A stretch of DNA of 64,000 nucleotides from Aquincola tertiaricarbonis (lineage in GTDB: Bacteria > Pseudomonadota > Gammaproteobacteria > Burkholderiales > Burkholderiaceae_C), in assembly GCF_023573145.1 (NCBI RefSeq), contig NZ_CP097636.1, forward strand, positions 310,001 through 374,000, read 5' to 3'. The stretch's first letter is position 1. Each line of letters starts with the position of its first letter. A model generated the notes under the pieces. The model was given only the letters and a program-made list of their open reading frames with translations. It searched no databases and was not told the DNA's origin. Position numbers and translations under genes: made by a program. Below are positions 49,837 through 58,839 of this stretch, one piece after another.

Positions 49837-51209
49837 GGGTGCACCTCCGCATCCAGCATCTCGAAGCGCGGCTGCACCAGCGCACGCGGCATCAGGCACG
49901 AGACGGTGCCCAGCGTGGGCCGCAGCGTGGTGCGCACGCCGCCACCGCCGGCAGGGCCGCAGGTGTACAGCGCCAGCACCTCGCGCGCCAGGCGCTCGGC
50001 GCCGGCCTTGTCGGCATGGCGCAGCGCCACGCGCAACCGCACGTCGGTGGCGCCGCCGTCGGGCGTGTCGGCCAGCCAGTGGCCGGCATCGTCGGCAAAC
50101 ACGCTGGCCACGCCGATCAGGTCGGCACGCAGCGGGCCCAGGCCCGCCAGCCGCTCGCGCAGCACCTGGGCGGCCAGCCGGGCACGGCCCTCGGCGCGCG
50201 GGCCGGCGTAGGAGATCTCGCCTTCGGCCAGCCAGCCCGACTCGAAGCAGACGTTGACCTTGAGCGTGTCGGTGCGTGCATGGCCACGCACGCCTTCCAG
50301 CCGCACGCGGTCGGGGCCTACCGGCAGCACCTGGGCCTGGCTGAGGTCGGCCACCACGTCGGGCGTCAGGTAGGCGGCGGGGTCGTGCACCTCGTACAGC
50401 AACTGCTCCTTCACCGTGTGCTCGGTCACCAGGCCGCCGGTGCCGGCCGGCTTGCCCAGCGTGCAGTGGCCGTCGGCGTCGATCTCGGCGATGGGGTAGC
50501 CCAGCGTGGCCAGGCCGGGCACGTCCTTCACGCCGGGGTCGGCGAAGTAGCCGCCGGTGACCTGGGCGCCGCATTCCAGCAGGTGGCCGGCCATGGTGGC
50601 GCGGGCCAGGCGGTCCCAGTCGTCGCCGGCCCAGCCGAAGTGCGCCAGCGCCGGCCCCACCACCAGCGAAGGGTCGGCCACGCGGCCGCACACCACGATT
50701 TGCGCGCCGGCCTTCAGCGCAGCGGCGATGGCCTCCGCGCCCAGGTAGGCATTGGCGCTGACCAGCGGCTTGTCGGCCAGCTGCCGGCGGTCGGCTTCGC
50801 CCAGGCAGCCCAGCAGCGCGTCGCGGTGCTCGGGGCTTGACACGTCGTCGCCGCTGACCACGGCGATGCGTGGCGCCGGCAGGCCCAGTTCGGCCGCCAG
50901 CGCCCGGATGCGCCGTGCCGCGCCGGCCGGGTTGGCCGCGCCGAAGTTGCTGACGATGCGGATGCCATGGTGCAGGCAATCGGCCAGCACCGGCCGCAGC
51001 AGGTCGTCCAGCAGCGGCTCGTAGCCGGCCTCGGGGTTCTGGCGGCGGGCCAGCTGGGCCAGCGCCAGCGTGCGTTCGGCCAGCGTCTCGAAGATCAGTA
51101 CCGCCGGGCCGCCGGCGTCGATCAGCGCCCGCACCAGCGGTGCGGCGGCATCGGTGCGGTCGCCGGAAAAACCGGCCGCGCCGCCGATGCGCAGGGGTTG
51201 CGCAAGCAT
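49833..51209 (-). CDS. AtuA-family (DUF1446) protein
   Basis: A 458-residue cytoplasmic protein with AtuA features: IGGAAGFSGDRTDAA at the start, IVSNFGAANPAGAARRI near 95, IVVCGRVADPSLVVGPALAH near 180 and HLLECGAQVTGGYFADPG near 215. The family is tied to terpene and other branched or aromatic acid catabolism and is often next to CoA carboxylases, none of which are here. The C-terminal HGRxGDKGN domain is missing and encoded by the next gene. ATG at 51209 follows GAGGAGACCC. It is divergent from a LysR gene, the likely regulator. Confidence 0.87.
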   Translation of the reverse strand: MLAQPLRIGGAAGFSGDRTDAAAPLVRALIDAGGPAVLIFETLAERTLALAQLARRQNPEAGYEPLLDDLLRPVLADCLHHGIRIVSNFGAANPAGAARRIRALAAELGLPAPRIAVVSGDDVSSPEHRDALLGCLGEADRRQLADKPLVSANAYLGAEAIAAALKAGAQIVVCGRVADPSLVVGPALAHFGWAGDDWDRLARATMAGHLLECGAQVTGGYFADPGVKDVPGLATLGYPIAEIDADGHCTLGKPAGTGGLVTEHTVKEQLLYEVHDPAAYLTPDVVADLSQAQVLPVGPDRVRLEGVRGHARTDTLKVNVCFESGWLAEGEISYAGPRAEGRARLAAQVLRERLAGLGPLRADLIGVASVFADDAGHWLADTPDGGATDVRLRVALRHADKAGAERLAREVLALYTCGPAGGGGVRTTLRPTLGTVSCLMPRALVQPRFEMLDAEVHP

Positions 51210-51248
51210 GGGTCTCCTCGGGTTTGCGGCCACTGTAGGCCGCGCTGA

Positions 51249-51284
51249 TTGATCAGAGAATTCGAGAATTCGGATGGCTTGATC
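51249..51284. promoter_or_regulatory. Repeats in the LysR/AtuA divergent promoter region
   Basis: The 79-base gap holds a perfect tandem repeat GAGAATTCGAGAATTC (51256-51271) and two direct copies of TTGATC (51249-51254 and 51279-51284). ATTCGAGAAT inside it is a palindrome. LysR-type regulators commonly bind such divergent gaps, so these are candidate operator parts. No precise T-N11-A site is claimed. Confidence 0.45.
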
Positions 51285-51288
51285 GGCA

Positions 51289-52257
51289 ATGCAGATGAAT
51301 GTGTCCACCCGCCAGCTGCGGGCCTTCCTGGCGCTGGCCGAGCAGCGCAACTTCACCCGCGCGGCGGCGCTGTGCCACCTGTCGCAGCCCGCCTTCAGCG
51401 CCTTGATACGCCAGCTGGAGGAGTCGCTGGGCCTGCGCCTGTTCGACCGCAGCACCCGCTCGGTGGCGCTGACGGCCGAAGGCAGCGAGTTCGCTGCTTC
51501 GGCGCAGCGGGTGCTGGAGGAGTTCGAGCGCGCCGTGGCCGGCATGCACGACCATGCGGAACGGCGGCGCGGGCGGGTGTCGGTGGCGCTGCTGCCCTCC
51601 CTGGCCGCAGGCTGGCTGCCGCAGGTGCTGACCGGCTTCCAGGCGCTGCATCCGGGCATCGAGCTGCGCGTGGCCGACGTGCTGTCCGAGCCCTGCATCG
51701 AGCGGGTGCGCCATGGCGAGGCCGACTTCGCCCTGGCCGCCACCCGGGCCGAGACGCCCGAGCTGCAGGCCGAGCCCTTCTGCAGCGACGACTTCTACCT
51801 GGTGTGCCCCGCCGACCACCCGCTGTCCAGGCTGCGCGAAGTGCGCCCGCGCGACGTGGCGGCCTGGCCCTTCATCCACCTGTCGCGCACGTCCAGCGTG
51901 CGGCAGTACCTGGACGCGGCCACGCAGCCGCAGGCCATGCAGTCGGTGATGGAGGTGGACCAGCTGGCCACGGTGATGGGCATGGTGCGCGCCGGCATCG
52001 GCATCAGCGTGGTGCCCTGGCTCACGCTGTTCCACTTCCAGGCGCCGGGCGTGCTCACGCGCCGGCTGGCGTGGCCGGGGCTGCAGCGGCACATCTACCT
52101 GGTGCGGCCGCGTGACCGCAGCCTGTCGGTGGCCGCGCAGGCGTTTTATGAGTGGGTGATGGCCCGCCGGCCCGAAGGCACCCAGGCGGGCGTGGTGCGG
52201 CGGCGCGCGGCGGCGCCGCGGGCCGTCAGCGTGCGGCGTCCGGCAGCTCGATCTTGA
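51289..52257 (+). CDS. LysR-family transcriptional regulator
   Basis: A 322-residue regulator. The N-terminal winged helix-turn-helix is typical ([20 protein letters not shown], then [20 protein letters not shown]). An effector-binding periplasmic-protein-like domain follows (about 90-300, starting [20 protein letters not shown]). It is divergent from the AtuA–Bug–esterase genes and probably controls them; the co-inducer is unknown. ATG at 51289 or the second ATG at 51295 may be used. Its last 32 bases overlap the convergent minE gene. Confidence 0.92.
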   Translation: MQMNVSTRQLRAFLALAEQRNFTRAAALCHLSQPAFSALIRQLEESLGLRLFDRSTRSVALTAEGSEFAASAQRVLEEFERAVAGMHDHAERRRGRVSVALLPSLAAGWLPQVLTGFQALHPGIELRVADVLSEPCIERVRHGEADFALAATRAETPELQAEPFCSDDFYLVCPADHPLSRLREVRPRDVAAWPFIHLSRTSSVRQYLDAATQPQAMQSVMEVDQLATVMGMVRAGIGISVVPWLTLFHFQAPGVLTRRLAWPGLQRHIYLVRPRDRSLSVAAQAFYEWVMARRPEGTQAGVVRRRAAAPRAVSVRRPAARS

Positions 52258-52489
52258 CTTCGAGCACTTCCAGGTCGTCCTGCTTTTCCAGGTGCACCTT
52301 GATGTCGTCGGGCGAGATGGAGACGTACTTGGAGATCACCGCCACCAGCTCGCGCTGCAGCGCGGGCAGGTAGTCGGCCCGTGGCGCGCCGCTGCCGCTG
52401 CGCTCGTGTGCCAGGATGATCTGCAGCCGCTCCTTGGCAACGCTGGCGGTCTTCTTCTTTTCCCCGAGCAGGAAGGAGAGGAAGGACAT
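52226..52489 (-). CDS. minE: Cell division topological specificity factor MinE
   Basis: An 87-residue protein that stimulates MinD ATPase and sweeps MinC/MinD away from midcell. The N-terminal membrane-targeting helix ([20 protein letters not shown]) leads into the MinD-contact helix [11 protein letters not shown]. The C-terminal dimerisation part has [20 protein letters not shown]. It is last in minC–minD–minE, three bases after minD. The gene end overlaps the 3' end of the convergent LysR gene. Confidence 0.97.
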   Translation of the reverse strand: MSFLSFLLGEKKKTASVAKERLQIILAHERSGSGAPRADYLPALQRELVAVISKYVSISPDDIKVHLEKQDDLEVLEVKIELPDAAR

Positions 52490-52492
52490 CGC

Positions 52493-53308
52493 TTACCTCC
52501 CGCCGAACAGCCGCTTGAAGAAGCCGGGCTTCTCGGCATCGATGAAGCGCATCGGCCGCTCTTCCCCCAGGAAGCGGGCCACCACGTCCTGGTAGGCCTC
52601 GGACACGTCGCTGCCCTTGAGGTGGATGGCCGGCACGCCCTGGTTGGACGCGTCCAGCACCGACTCCGACTCGGGGATCACGCCGATCAGCTTGATGCGC
52701 AGGATCTCCTGGATGTCGTTCAGCGACAGCATCTGCCCGCCTTCCACCCGCGAGGGGTTGTAGCGGGTGATCAGCAGGTGCTCCTTCACCGGCTCCAGGC
52801 CGTCGATGGCGCGCTTGGTCTTGCTGCTCAGCATGCCCAGGATGCGGTCGGAGTCGCGCACCGAGGACACCTCGGGGTTGGTCACCACCACGGCCTCGTC
52901 GGCGTAGTGCATGGCCATCATGGCGCCCGTCTCGATGCCAGCCGGCGAGTCGCAGACGATGTACTCGAAGCCCATCTCGGCGAGCTCCTTGAGCACCTTT
53001 TCCACGCCTTCCTGCGTCAGCGCTTCCTTGTCACGCGTCTGCGAGGCGGCCAGCACGAACAGGTTGTCGCACTGCTTGTCCTTGATCAGCGCCTGGTTCA
53101 GGTTGGCTTCGCCCTGGATCACGTTGATCAGGTCGTAGACCACGCGGCGCTCGCAGCCCATGATCAGGTCGAGGTTGCGCAGGCCGACGTCGAAGTCGAT
53201 GACGGCGGTCTTGTGGCCCGCCAGGGCCAGGCCGGACGAGAAGCTGGCGCTGGTGGTCGTCTTTCCCACGCCTCCCTTGCCGGAGGTGACGACGATGATT
53301 CTGGCCAT
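52493..53308 (-). CDS. minD: Septum site-determining ATPase MinD
   Basis: Membrane-cycling ATPase of 271 residues that places the MinC inhibitor at the poles. It has the deviant Walker A motif SGKGGVGKTTT with both lysines, the DFDVGLRNLDLIMGCERR switch region, YIVCDSPAGIE, and a C-terminal amphipathic membrane-targeting helix (KPGFFKRLFGG). It is 63 bases after minC and directly before minE. Confidence 0.98.
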   Translation of the reverse strand: MARIIVVTSGKGGVGKTTTSASFSSGLALAGHKTAVIDFDVGLRNLDLIMGCERRVVYDLINVIQGEANLNQALIKDKQCDNLFVLAASQTRDKEALTQEGVEKVLKELAEMGFEYIVCDSPAGIETGAMMAMHYADEAVVVTNPEVSSVRDSDRILGMLSSKTKRAIDGLEPVKEHLLITRYNPSRVEGGQMLSLNDIQEILRIKLIGVIPESESVLDASNQGVPAIHLKGSDVSEAYQDVVARFLGEERPMRFIDAEKPGFFKRLFGGR

Positions 53309-53371
53309 CGGTGGCTGGTCCTTTCTTGTGCAGACTTGGCTTGCGTACGGTGTGTCAGCGGCGACGGCGCA

Positions 53372-54196
53372 TCAGGCGCCCAGGCGCTCGATGACGAGCT
53401 TTTCGCCTTCGAGCCGCACTTGCGCCGGCTGGCCGACGATGTCCGCTGGCAGCGGTACATCGGTGGTGCGGTAGATGCCTGCCACGGAGACGAGTTGCGC
53501 CTCCATGCAGGTGGTGAAGATGCGGGCTTCGGTGTTGCCGCGCGCGCCGGCCAGGGCGCGGCCGCGCAGCGGTGCATAGACGTGGATGTGGCCGTCGGCG
53601 ATGACCTCGGCGCCGAAGTTCACGGCCGCCAGCACGATCAGGTCGCAGCCGCGGGCATACACCTGCTGGCCCGAGCGCAGCGGCTTGTCGACCACCATGG
53701 TGGCCGGCGCCTCGCCGGGCACGCGCACCTCGCGCACCACTTCCACCTCGTGGATCACCTCGCGGATGACCTCGCGCACCTCGGGTTCGGGCGCCGGTGC
53801 GGCGGCCACGGGCTCAGGTGCCGGAGCGGGCGCAGGGGCGGCGCGGGGCGCGCGGGCGGGCGGGGTGAAGTCGGGCGCCTCCACCAGGCCGGCGGCCAGC
53901 GCGGCGGCCATCTGCTCCGGCGAGCCGCCCTTGGCGGCCACCGGCATCATGCGGTGCTGGCGCAGCAGCGCCACCAGCAGCGCGAAGTCGATGGGCTCGT
54001 GTTCGTCCCGCACGGCGGTGAGGTCCACCGCCACCGGGTCGTTGTCGAACAGGCCGGGGTTGTCGGCGGTGCGGGCGTCCAGTTCGCGGGCCAGCACCGA
54101 CAGGTCGGCCGTCTTCAGCACGACGGCCACCAGCGTCAGTGCGGCGCTGCGCAGGTCGAAAATGTCGGGGGAGTTCGGCGGGGCAGCGACGGCCAT
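53372..54196 (-). CDS. minC: Septum site-determining protein MinC
   Basis: A 274-residue FtsZ inhibitor. The N-terminal domain (about 1-105) contacts FtsZ. A long Pro/Ala/Glu-rich linker (about 110-145) follows, then a C-terminal beta-helix that binds MinD (PLRSGQQVYARGCDLIVLAA, GRALAGARGNTEARIFTTCM, SVAGIYRT). ATG at 54196 was chosen from a much longer open frame because it starts the domain. It is first in minCDE and divergent from queC with a 111-base gap containing a possible TATGCT -10 toward queC. Confidence 0.96.
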   Translation of the reverse strand: MAVAAPPNSPDIFDLRSAALTLVAVVLKTADLSVLARELDARTADNPGLFDNDPVAVDLTAVRDEHEPIDFALLVALLRQHRMMPVAAKGGSPEQMAAALAAGLVEAPDFTPPARAPRAAPAPAPAPEPVAAAPAPEPEVREVIREVIHEVEVVREVRVPGEAPATMVVDKPLRSGQQVYARGCDLIVLAAVNFGAEVIADGHIHVYAPLRGRALAGARGNTEARIFTTCMEAQLVSVAGIYRTTDVPLPADIVGQPAQVRLEGEKLVIERLGA

Positions 54197-54307
54197 GTCT
54201 CGGGGCTTCGGAAAGAGGCCGAGTTTACCGGCGCAGCCGCGCCGCGCCCGCGCACCGAGTGTGTTCAGACGTAGGGGCGGCCCAGAGCCGCCGCTATGCT
54301 TTGCGCC

Positions 54308-55018
54308 ATGCGATCTCCTTCCAGCGCCCTCGTGCTCTTTTCCGGCGGCCAGGACTCCACCGCCTGCCTGGCCTGGGCCCTGGCCCGTTATGCCCGTGTC
54401 GAGACGCTCGGCTTTGACTACGGCCAGCGCCATGTGGTGGAGCTGCAATGCCGCCAGCAGGTGCTGGCCGAGCTGCGCGCGCAGTTCCCGGCCTGGGGTG
54501 AACGCCTGGGCGAGGACCACCTGCTCGACCTGCGGCTGCTGGGCCAGATCTCCGACACCGCGCTGACCGACGGCCGCGCGATCGAGATGGCCGCCAGCGG
54601 CCTGCCCAACACCTTCGTGCCGGGGCGCAACCTGCTGTTCCTCACCTTCGCGGCGGCGCTGGCCTACCGGCGTGGCGCCAGCGTGCTGGTGGGCGGCATG
54701 TGCGAAACCGACTACTCCGGCTACCCCGACTGCCGCGACAACACGCTCAAGGCGCTGCAGGTGGCGCTGTCGCTGGGCATGGACGCGCCGATGACGGTGG
54801 AAACGCCGCTGATGTTCCTGACCAAGGCGCAGACCTGGGCGATGACGCAGGCGCTGGGCGGCGAGGCGCTGAATGCGCTGATCGTCGAGCACACCCACAC
54901 CTGCTACCTGGGCGACCGCACGCAACGCCATGCCTGGGGCTATGGCTGCGGCCACTGCCCGGCCTGCGAGCTGCGCGCCCGCGGCCATGCCGAACACCTG
55001 GCGGAGGCTGCCGCTTGA
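54308..55018 (+). CDS. queC: 7-cyano-7-deazaguanine synthase QueC
   Basis: A 236-residue ATP-dependent enzyme that makes preQ0 for queuosine tRNA modification. The PP-loop is [20 protein letters not shown]. The zinc site is C-terminal, with cysteines in [20 protein letters not shown] and the preceding HTHTC. ATG at 54308 begins next to the PP-loop; ATG at 54296 is possible. Other queuosine genes are not linked. Its stop overlaps the next gene's TTG start (TTGA). Confidence 0.95.
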   Translation: MRSPSSALVLFSGGQDSTACLAWALARYARVETLGFDYGQRHVVELQCRQQVLAELRAQFPAWGERLGEDHLLDLRLLGQISDTALTDGRAIEMAASGLPNTFVPGRNLLFLTFAAALAYRRGASVLVGGMCETDYSGYPDCRDNTLKALQVALSLGMDAPMTVETPLMFLTKAQTWAMTQALGGEALNALIVEHTHTCYLGDRTQRHAWGYGCGHCPACELRARGHAEHLAEAAA

Positions 55019-55560
55019 CCACCCGCGAGCTGACGCTGCTGGCCATCGGCGCCATCCTCATCTTCTGGATGGTGGGCGCCTACAACCGCATCGTCGCGCT
55101 GCGCAACAAGGTGGTGCAGGCCTGGGCCCAGGTGGACGAGCCGCTGCGCCGCCGCAAGGACCTGCTGGCCGCGCTGATGCCGGTGCTGGCCGAGGCCTGG
55201 CCGGCCGAGCAGGGCGCGGTGGAGGCGGTGACCGCCGCGCAGCTGCAGGTGACGCTGGCCGCCGATGCGATGCGGGCCAAACCGGTGCTGGCCACCGCGG
55301 CCGAGCGCCTGGTGCAGGCCGACCGCCACCTGGCCGCGGCGCTGGTGCGGGTGCGCGCGCTGGCCGACCAGGACACCGAGCTGAAGGCCAGAGACGACGT
55401 GCGCGGCTGGCTGGCCGAACTGCGCGAGGTGGAGCAGCGCCTGGCCTTCGGCCGCCAGCTGTTCAACGACGCGGTGCAGGCCTGCAACGAGGCCGCCCAC
55501 CAGTGGCCCACGCGGCTGCTGGTCAAGCTCTACGGCTTCGAGGACACCGGGCCGCTTTGA
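55015..55560 (+). CDS. LemA-like membrane protein
   Basis: A 181-residue protein with an N-terminal membrane helix ([19 protein letters not shown]), then the LemA-type pattern [20 protein letters not shown] and [18 protein letters not shown] helical body ends [17 protein letters not shown], the FN-x-x-V-x-x-x-N form also seen in LemA. It is shorter and more divergent than standard LemA. Start is TTG at 55015, overlapping queC by 4 bases. The function is unknown. Confidence 0.7.
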   Translation: MTTRELTLLAIGAILIFWMVGAYNRIVALRNKVVQAWAQVDEPLRRRKDLLAALMPVLAEAWPAEQGAVEAVTAAQLQVTLAADAMRAKPVLATAAERLVQADRHLAAALVRVRALADQDTELKARDDVRGWLAELREVEQRLAFGRQLFNDAVQACNEAAHQWPTRLLVKLYGFEDTGPL

Positions 55561-55582
55561 GGGCCCGGCTGGTGGAAACCCG

Positions 55583-55649
55583 CCCGCCGGGCCGCCCCAA
55601 GGGCGGGTGCTCCCCCTCGGGGGGGCGCGAGCGCAGCGAGCTTGGGGGC
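55583..55649 (+). repeat. 67-base intergenic repeat, copy 2
   Basis: Matches 11763-11829 at 62 of 67 positions; all differences fall in the central loop region (55594-55598) and one base at 55608. It fills the gap between the LemA-like gene and the convergent BLUF gene. Its CCCCAAGGGCG...CCCTCGGGG and GCGAGCGCAGCGAGC parts can fold, so it may also work as a transcription barrier. Confidence 0.85.
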
Positions 55650-55654
55650 CGACG

Positions 55655-56083
55655 TCAGCCGCGTTCGCCCATGATGGACGCGGTGGCCACCAGTTCCTCG
55701 AACAGCGCCATCGACGCCTGACCCGACACCGCGTACGGGTCCAGCGTGGCCGTCTCCGAGTACTTCAGCAGGATGGCCGGGTTCAGCCGCTGCAGGTTCA
55801 CCTGGCCCATGGACCAGCCCGCGAAGCGGCGTTCGCGGATCTCGGCATAGTCCAGCAGCACCACGTCGGTGTGCCGCGGGTCGGACACGATCTTGTTGTA
55901 GAGCTGGTTCACCGCCATGCGGCCACCTTCCAGCACCTGCATGAAGATGCCGGAGGAAAAGCACAGCACCCCCGTGACGCCCTGGCGCGGATTGGCCGAC
56001 TTGCATTGCCGCAGCAGCGACTGCAGCTCTTCCTGGTCGATCGAGGCGCTTGCGCGGCTCGCGTACATCAGTCGTACCAGCAT
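55655..56083 (-). CDS. Short BLUF-domain blue-light photoreceptor
   Basis: A 142-residue protein consisting of one BLUF domain and a short C-terminal helix region. The flavin-site residues are all present with the canonical spacing: Y7 (LMYASRA), N31 (SANPRQGVTG), Q49 (GIFMQVLEGG), W90 and M92 (RFAGWSMGQV). It should bind FAD and switch on blue light, then act through a protein partner, since it has no output domain. It follows folE by 20 bases on the same strand, so the two are probably co-transcribed. ATG at 56083 follows GGAGAACACC. Confidence 0.93.
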   Translation of the reverse strand: MLVRLMYASRASASIDQEELQSLLRQCKSANPRQGVTGVLCFSSGIFMQVLEGGRMAVNQLYNKIVSDPRHTDVVLLDYAEIRERRFAGWSMGQVNLQRLNPAILLKYSETATLDPYAVSGQASMALFEELVATASIMGERG

Positions 56084-56103
56084 GGTGTTCTCCGGGGCCG
56101 GGC

Positions 56104-56841
56104 TCAGTTGGCGTTCTTCTTCGACAGCAGCGACAGGAATTCGCGTCGCAGCGTCGAGTCCTTGAGGAAGGCACCGCGCATCACCGAGTTGGTCATCATG
56201 GACTCGTCGTCCTTGACGCCGCGCCAGTGCATGCAGAAGTGGTCGGCCTCCATCACGATGGCCAGGCCATCGGGCTTCACACGATCCTGCAGCTCGTCGG
56301 CCAGCATGGTCACCGCCTCTTCCTGGATCTGCGGCCGGCTCATGATCCAGTCGCAGATGCGGGCGTACTTGCTCAGGCCGATCAGGTTGGAGTGCTCGTT
56401 GGGCAGGATGCCGATCCACACCTTGCCCAGGATGGGGCACAGGTGGTGCGAGCAGGCGCTGCGCACCTTCACCGGGCCCACGATCATCAGCTCGTTCAAG
56501 CGCGAGAAGTTGGGGAACTCGGTCACCGCTGGAATCGGCACGTAGCGGCCGCGGAACACCTCGTCGATGAACATCTTGGCCACGCGGCGCGCGGTCTCGT
56601 TGGTGTTGTGGTCGCTCTCGGTGTCGATCACCAGCGACGACAGCACTTCCTGCATCTTGGCCGTCACCTCGGCCTTCAGCTCTTCCAGTTCACCCGGGCG
56701 CACATGGGCCGAGATGTTGTCGTTGGCGTGGTAGCGGCAGTCCGCGCCGATCAGGCGGTAGCGGATGCGTTCGGAGGCCGGCAGTCGTGCCAGGTCGTCC
56801 TCGTTCGGAAGGATCTTGGGGATGCTGCGTGACATGCTCAT
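56104..56841 (-). CDS. folE: GTP cyclohydrolase I
   Basis: A 245-residue enzyme converting GTP to dihydroneopterin triphosphate, the entry to folate and pterins. Zinc ligands are visible as C130 and H133 in RSACSHHLCPI and C203 in ADHFCMHWRGVKD. HNTNETARRVAKMFIDEVF is the conserved helix. Two ATGs (56841, 56835) are possible; the first has GGAG at better spacing. The BLUF photoreceptor gene follows in the same direction. It is divergent from rsmB (71 bases). Confidence 0.95.
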   Translation of the reverse strand: MSMSRSIPKILPNEDDLARLPASERIRYRLIGADCRYHANDNISAHVRPGELEELKAEVTAKMQEVLSSLVIDTESDHNTNETARRVAKMFIDEVFRGRYVPIPAVTEFPNFSRLNELMIVGPVKVRSACSHHLCPILGKVWIGILPNEHSNLIGLSKYARICDWIMSRPQIQEEAVTMLADELQDRVKPDGLAIVMEADHFCMHWRGVKDDESMMTNSVMRGAFLKDSTLRREFLSLLSKKNAN

Positions 56842-56912
56842 TCGGTGCTCCGGCCCTGCTCGGGTTCCAGGCATTGTCTGTTACAGCCCCGGTCGCTGGG
56901 TAGACTGCCCCG

Positions 56913-58223
56913 ATGACCCCGCATGCCCTGCCGCTTTCCCGACTGCTTGACCACACGGCCGATGCCGTGATGGCCGTGCGCAGCGGCAAGTCCCTGACCG
57001 ACGTGATCGCCCGCGTGCCGGCCGATGCCCGCGCCGGCACCCAGGCGCTGAGCTTCCATGCGCTGCGCTGGCTGGGCGGTGCGGCCAAGGTGCGCGAGGC
57101 GGTCGCGCCCAAGACGCCGCCGCCCAAGGTGGATGCGCTGCTGGTCACCGCGCTGGCGCTGCTGTGGCCCACCGAAGCCCCGCCTTATGGCGACCACACG
57201 CTGGTGGACCAGGCCGTGGCCGCTGCCCACAAGCGCACGCCGGCGGCGGCGGGCTTCATCAATGCGGTGCTGCGCCGCTTCCTGCGCGAGCGGGCAGCCC
57301 TGGTGGCCGCGGCCACGCACGACCCGGTGGCCGCCTTCAACCATCCGCTGTGGTGGATCGACCGCATCAAGCAGGACTGGCCCACCCAGTGGCAGCCGGT
57401 GTTGCAGGCCGCCAACCGCCGCCCGCCGATGACGCTGCGCGTCAACGCCCGCCGCGGCACGGCCCCCGCCTACGCCCAGCGGCTGGCCGCGCAGGGGCGG
57501 GCGGCCACCGTCGTCGGCCCGCAGGCGCTGGTGCTGGCCGAGCCCTGTCCGGTGCAGCAGCTGCCCGGTTTCGCGGAAGGCGAAGTCTCGGTGCAGGACG
57601 CCGCCGCCCAGCGCGCCGCGCCGCTGCTGGTGCATGGCGAGGGCACGCTGCCGCCGCTGCCCGCCGGCGCCCGCGTGCTGGACGCCTGCGCCGCCCCCGG
57701 CGGCAAGACGGCCCACCTGCTGGAGCTGGCCGAGCTGGACCTGCTGGCGCTGGACAGCGACCCGGTGCGCCTGAAGCGCGTGCAGGAGACGCTGAACCGC
57801 CTGGGCCTGCAGGCGCAGGTGGCGGCGGCCGACGCCCGCGACCCGCGCGCCTGGTGGGACGGCCGGCCCTTCGACGCCATCCTGCTCGACGCACCCTGCA
57901 GCGCCTCGGGCATCGTGCGTCGCCACCCCGACATCCGCTGGCTGCGCCGGGCCGAGGACATCATCGCGCTGGCCCAGGTGCAGGCGCAGATGCTGGACGC
58001 GCTGTGGCCGCTGCTGGCACCCGGTGGCCGGCTGCTGTTCGCCACCTGCTCGGTGTTCCGCGCCGAAGGCAGCCAGCAGACCGATGCGTTTTTGCAACGC
58101 CACGACGGCGGCGCGGCACGGCTGGACGCGGCGTCACCCGGGCATCTGCTGCCGGTGGCTGACAATCCCGCCGAAGCCCCGGTGTCCGACGGCTTCTATT
58201 ACGCGCTCCTGCACAAGACCTGA
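56913..58223 (+). CDS. rsmB: 16S rRNA m5C967 methyltransferase RsmB
   Basis: A 436-residue RNA methyltransferase. The N-terminal NusB-like domain (about 1-140) has VDQAVAAAHKRTPAAAGFIN. The SAM-binding domain has LDACAAPGGKTAHLLELAEL, and the two catalytic cysteines lie in LLDAPCSASGIVRRHPD and LFATCSVFRAEGSQQ. It heads the run rsmB–DUF4390–NtrY-like–NtrX-like, a conserved betaproteobacterial arrangement. Confidence 0.95.
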   Translation: MTPHALPLSRLLDHTADAVMAVRSGKSLTDVIARVPADARAGTQALSFHALRWLGGAAKVREAVAPKTPPPKVDALLVTALALLWPTEAPPYGDHTLVDQAVAAAHKRTPAAAGFINAVLRRFLRERAALVAAATHDPVAAFNHPLWWIDRIKQDWPTQWQPVLQAANRRPPMTLRVNARRGTAPAYAQRLAAQGRAATVVGPQALVLAEPCPVQQLPGFAEGEVSVQDAAAQRAAPLLVHGEGTLPPLPAGARVLDACAAPGGKTAHLLELAELDLLALDSDPVRLKRVQETLNRLGLQAQVAAADARDPRAWWDGRPFDAILLDAPCSASGIVRRHPDIRWLRRAEDIIALAQVQAQMLDALWPLLAPGGRLLFATCSVFRAEGSQQTDAFLQRHDGGAARLDAASPGHLLPVADNPAEAPVSDGFYYALLHKT

Positions 58224-58253
58224 TTGACCTGCCCCGCCGTGATCCGCTGCCGG

Positions 58254-58832
58254 ATGGTCCGCTCCCTTTTCGGGCCGCTCGCATGGCGGGCCCTGCTGTT
58301 GGCCACGCTGATGGCCTGGCTGTCGGCCGCCTTCCTGCCGGCCGCCGCGCAGGGCGTCGATCGGCTCGAGCTGCAGGTGCGCAAGCCCGACGGCAACCTG
58401 GTGCTCGACTACAACGTGCGGCTGCAACTGCCCCGCGCGGTGGACGAGGCGCTGCAGCGCGGCGTGCCCATCTACTTCGAGGCCCAGGCCACCACCTACC
58501 GCCCGCGCTGGTACTGGCGCGACGAGCGCGTGGGCCGCGCCCACCGGTCGTGGCGGCTGTCCTTCCAGCCGCTGACGGCCAGCTGGCGCGTCAGCCAGGG
58601 CGGTCTGCACCAGTCCTACGGCAGCCAGTCCGATGCGCTGGCCGCCATCTCGCGCGCCACCAACTGGCCCATCGCCGACCTGTCCAAGGTGGAGCCCGAC
58701 CAGCCGCTGTACGTCGATTTCACATTCCGGCTGGACACCGGCCAGCTGCCGCGGCCGATGCAGATCGGCATCGGCACCTTGGCCGACTGGACGCTGCAGG
58801 TGGAACGCACCGTGCAGGTCGAGCCGCAGTGA
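58254..58832 (+). CDS. DUF4390 exported protein
   Basis: A 192-residue protein with a signal peptide (WRALLLATLMAWLSAAFLPA, cleaved after AAAQG). A beta-rich DUF4390 body follows (LDYNVRLQLPRAVDEALQRG, RPRWYWRDERVGRAHRSWRL, VDFTFRLDTGQLPRPMQIG). The function is unknown, but the gene almost always sits between rsmB and the NtrY-like kinase in this group, so it may affect that signalling or its envelope input (inference). ATG at 58254 opens directly into the signal peptide; a TTG at 58224 is less likely. Confidence 0.82.
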   Translation: MVRSLFGPLAWRALLLATLMAWLSAAFLPAAAQGVDRLELQVRKPDGNLVLDYNVRLQLPRAVDEALQRGVPIYFEAQATTYRPRWYWRDERVGRAHRSWRLSFQPLTASWRVSQGGLHQSYGSQSDALAAISRATNWPIADLSKVEPDQPLYVDFTFRLDTGQLPRPMQIGIGTLADWTLQVERTVQVEPQ

Positions 58833-58839
58833 GCGGACG

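Noticed and set aside
46831..50211. 1126-codon plus-strand frame over the esterase/Bug/AtuA genes
   Set aside because: Mirror frame of five supported minus-strand genes; Gly/Ala/Arg/His-rich with no motif.
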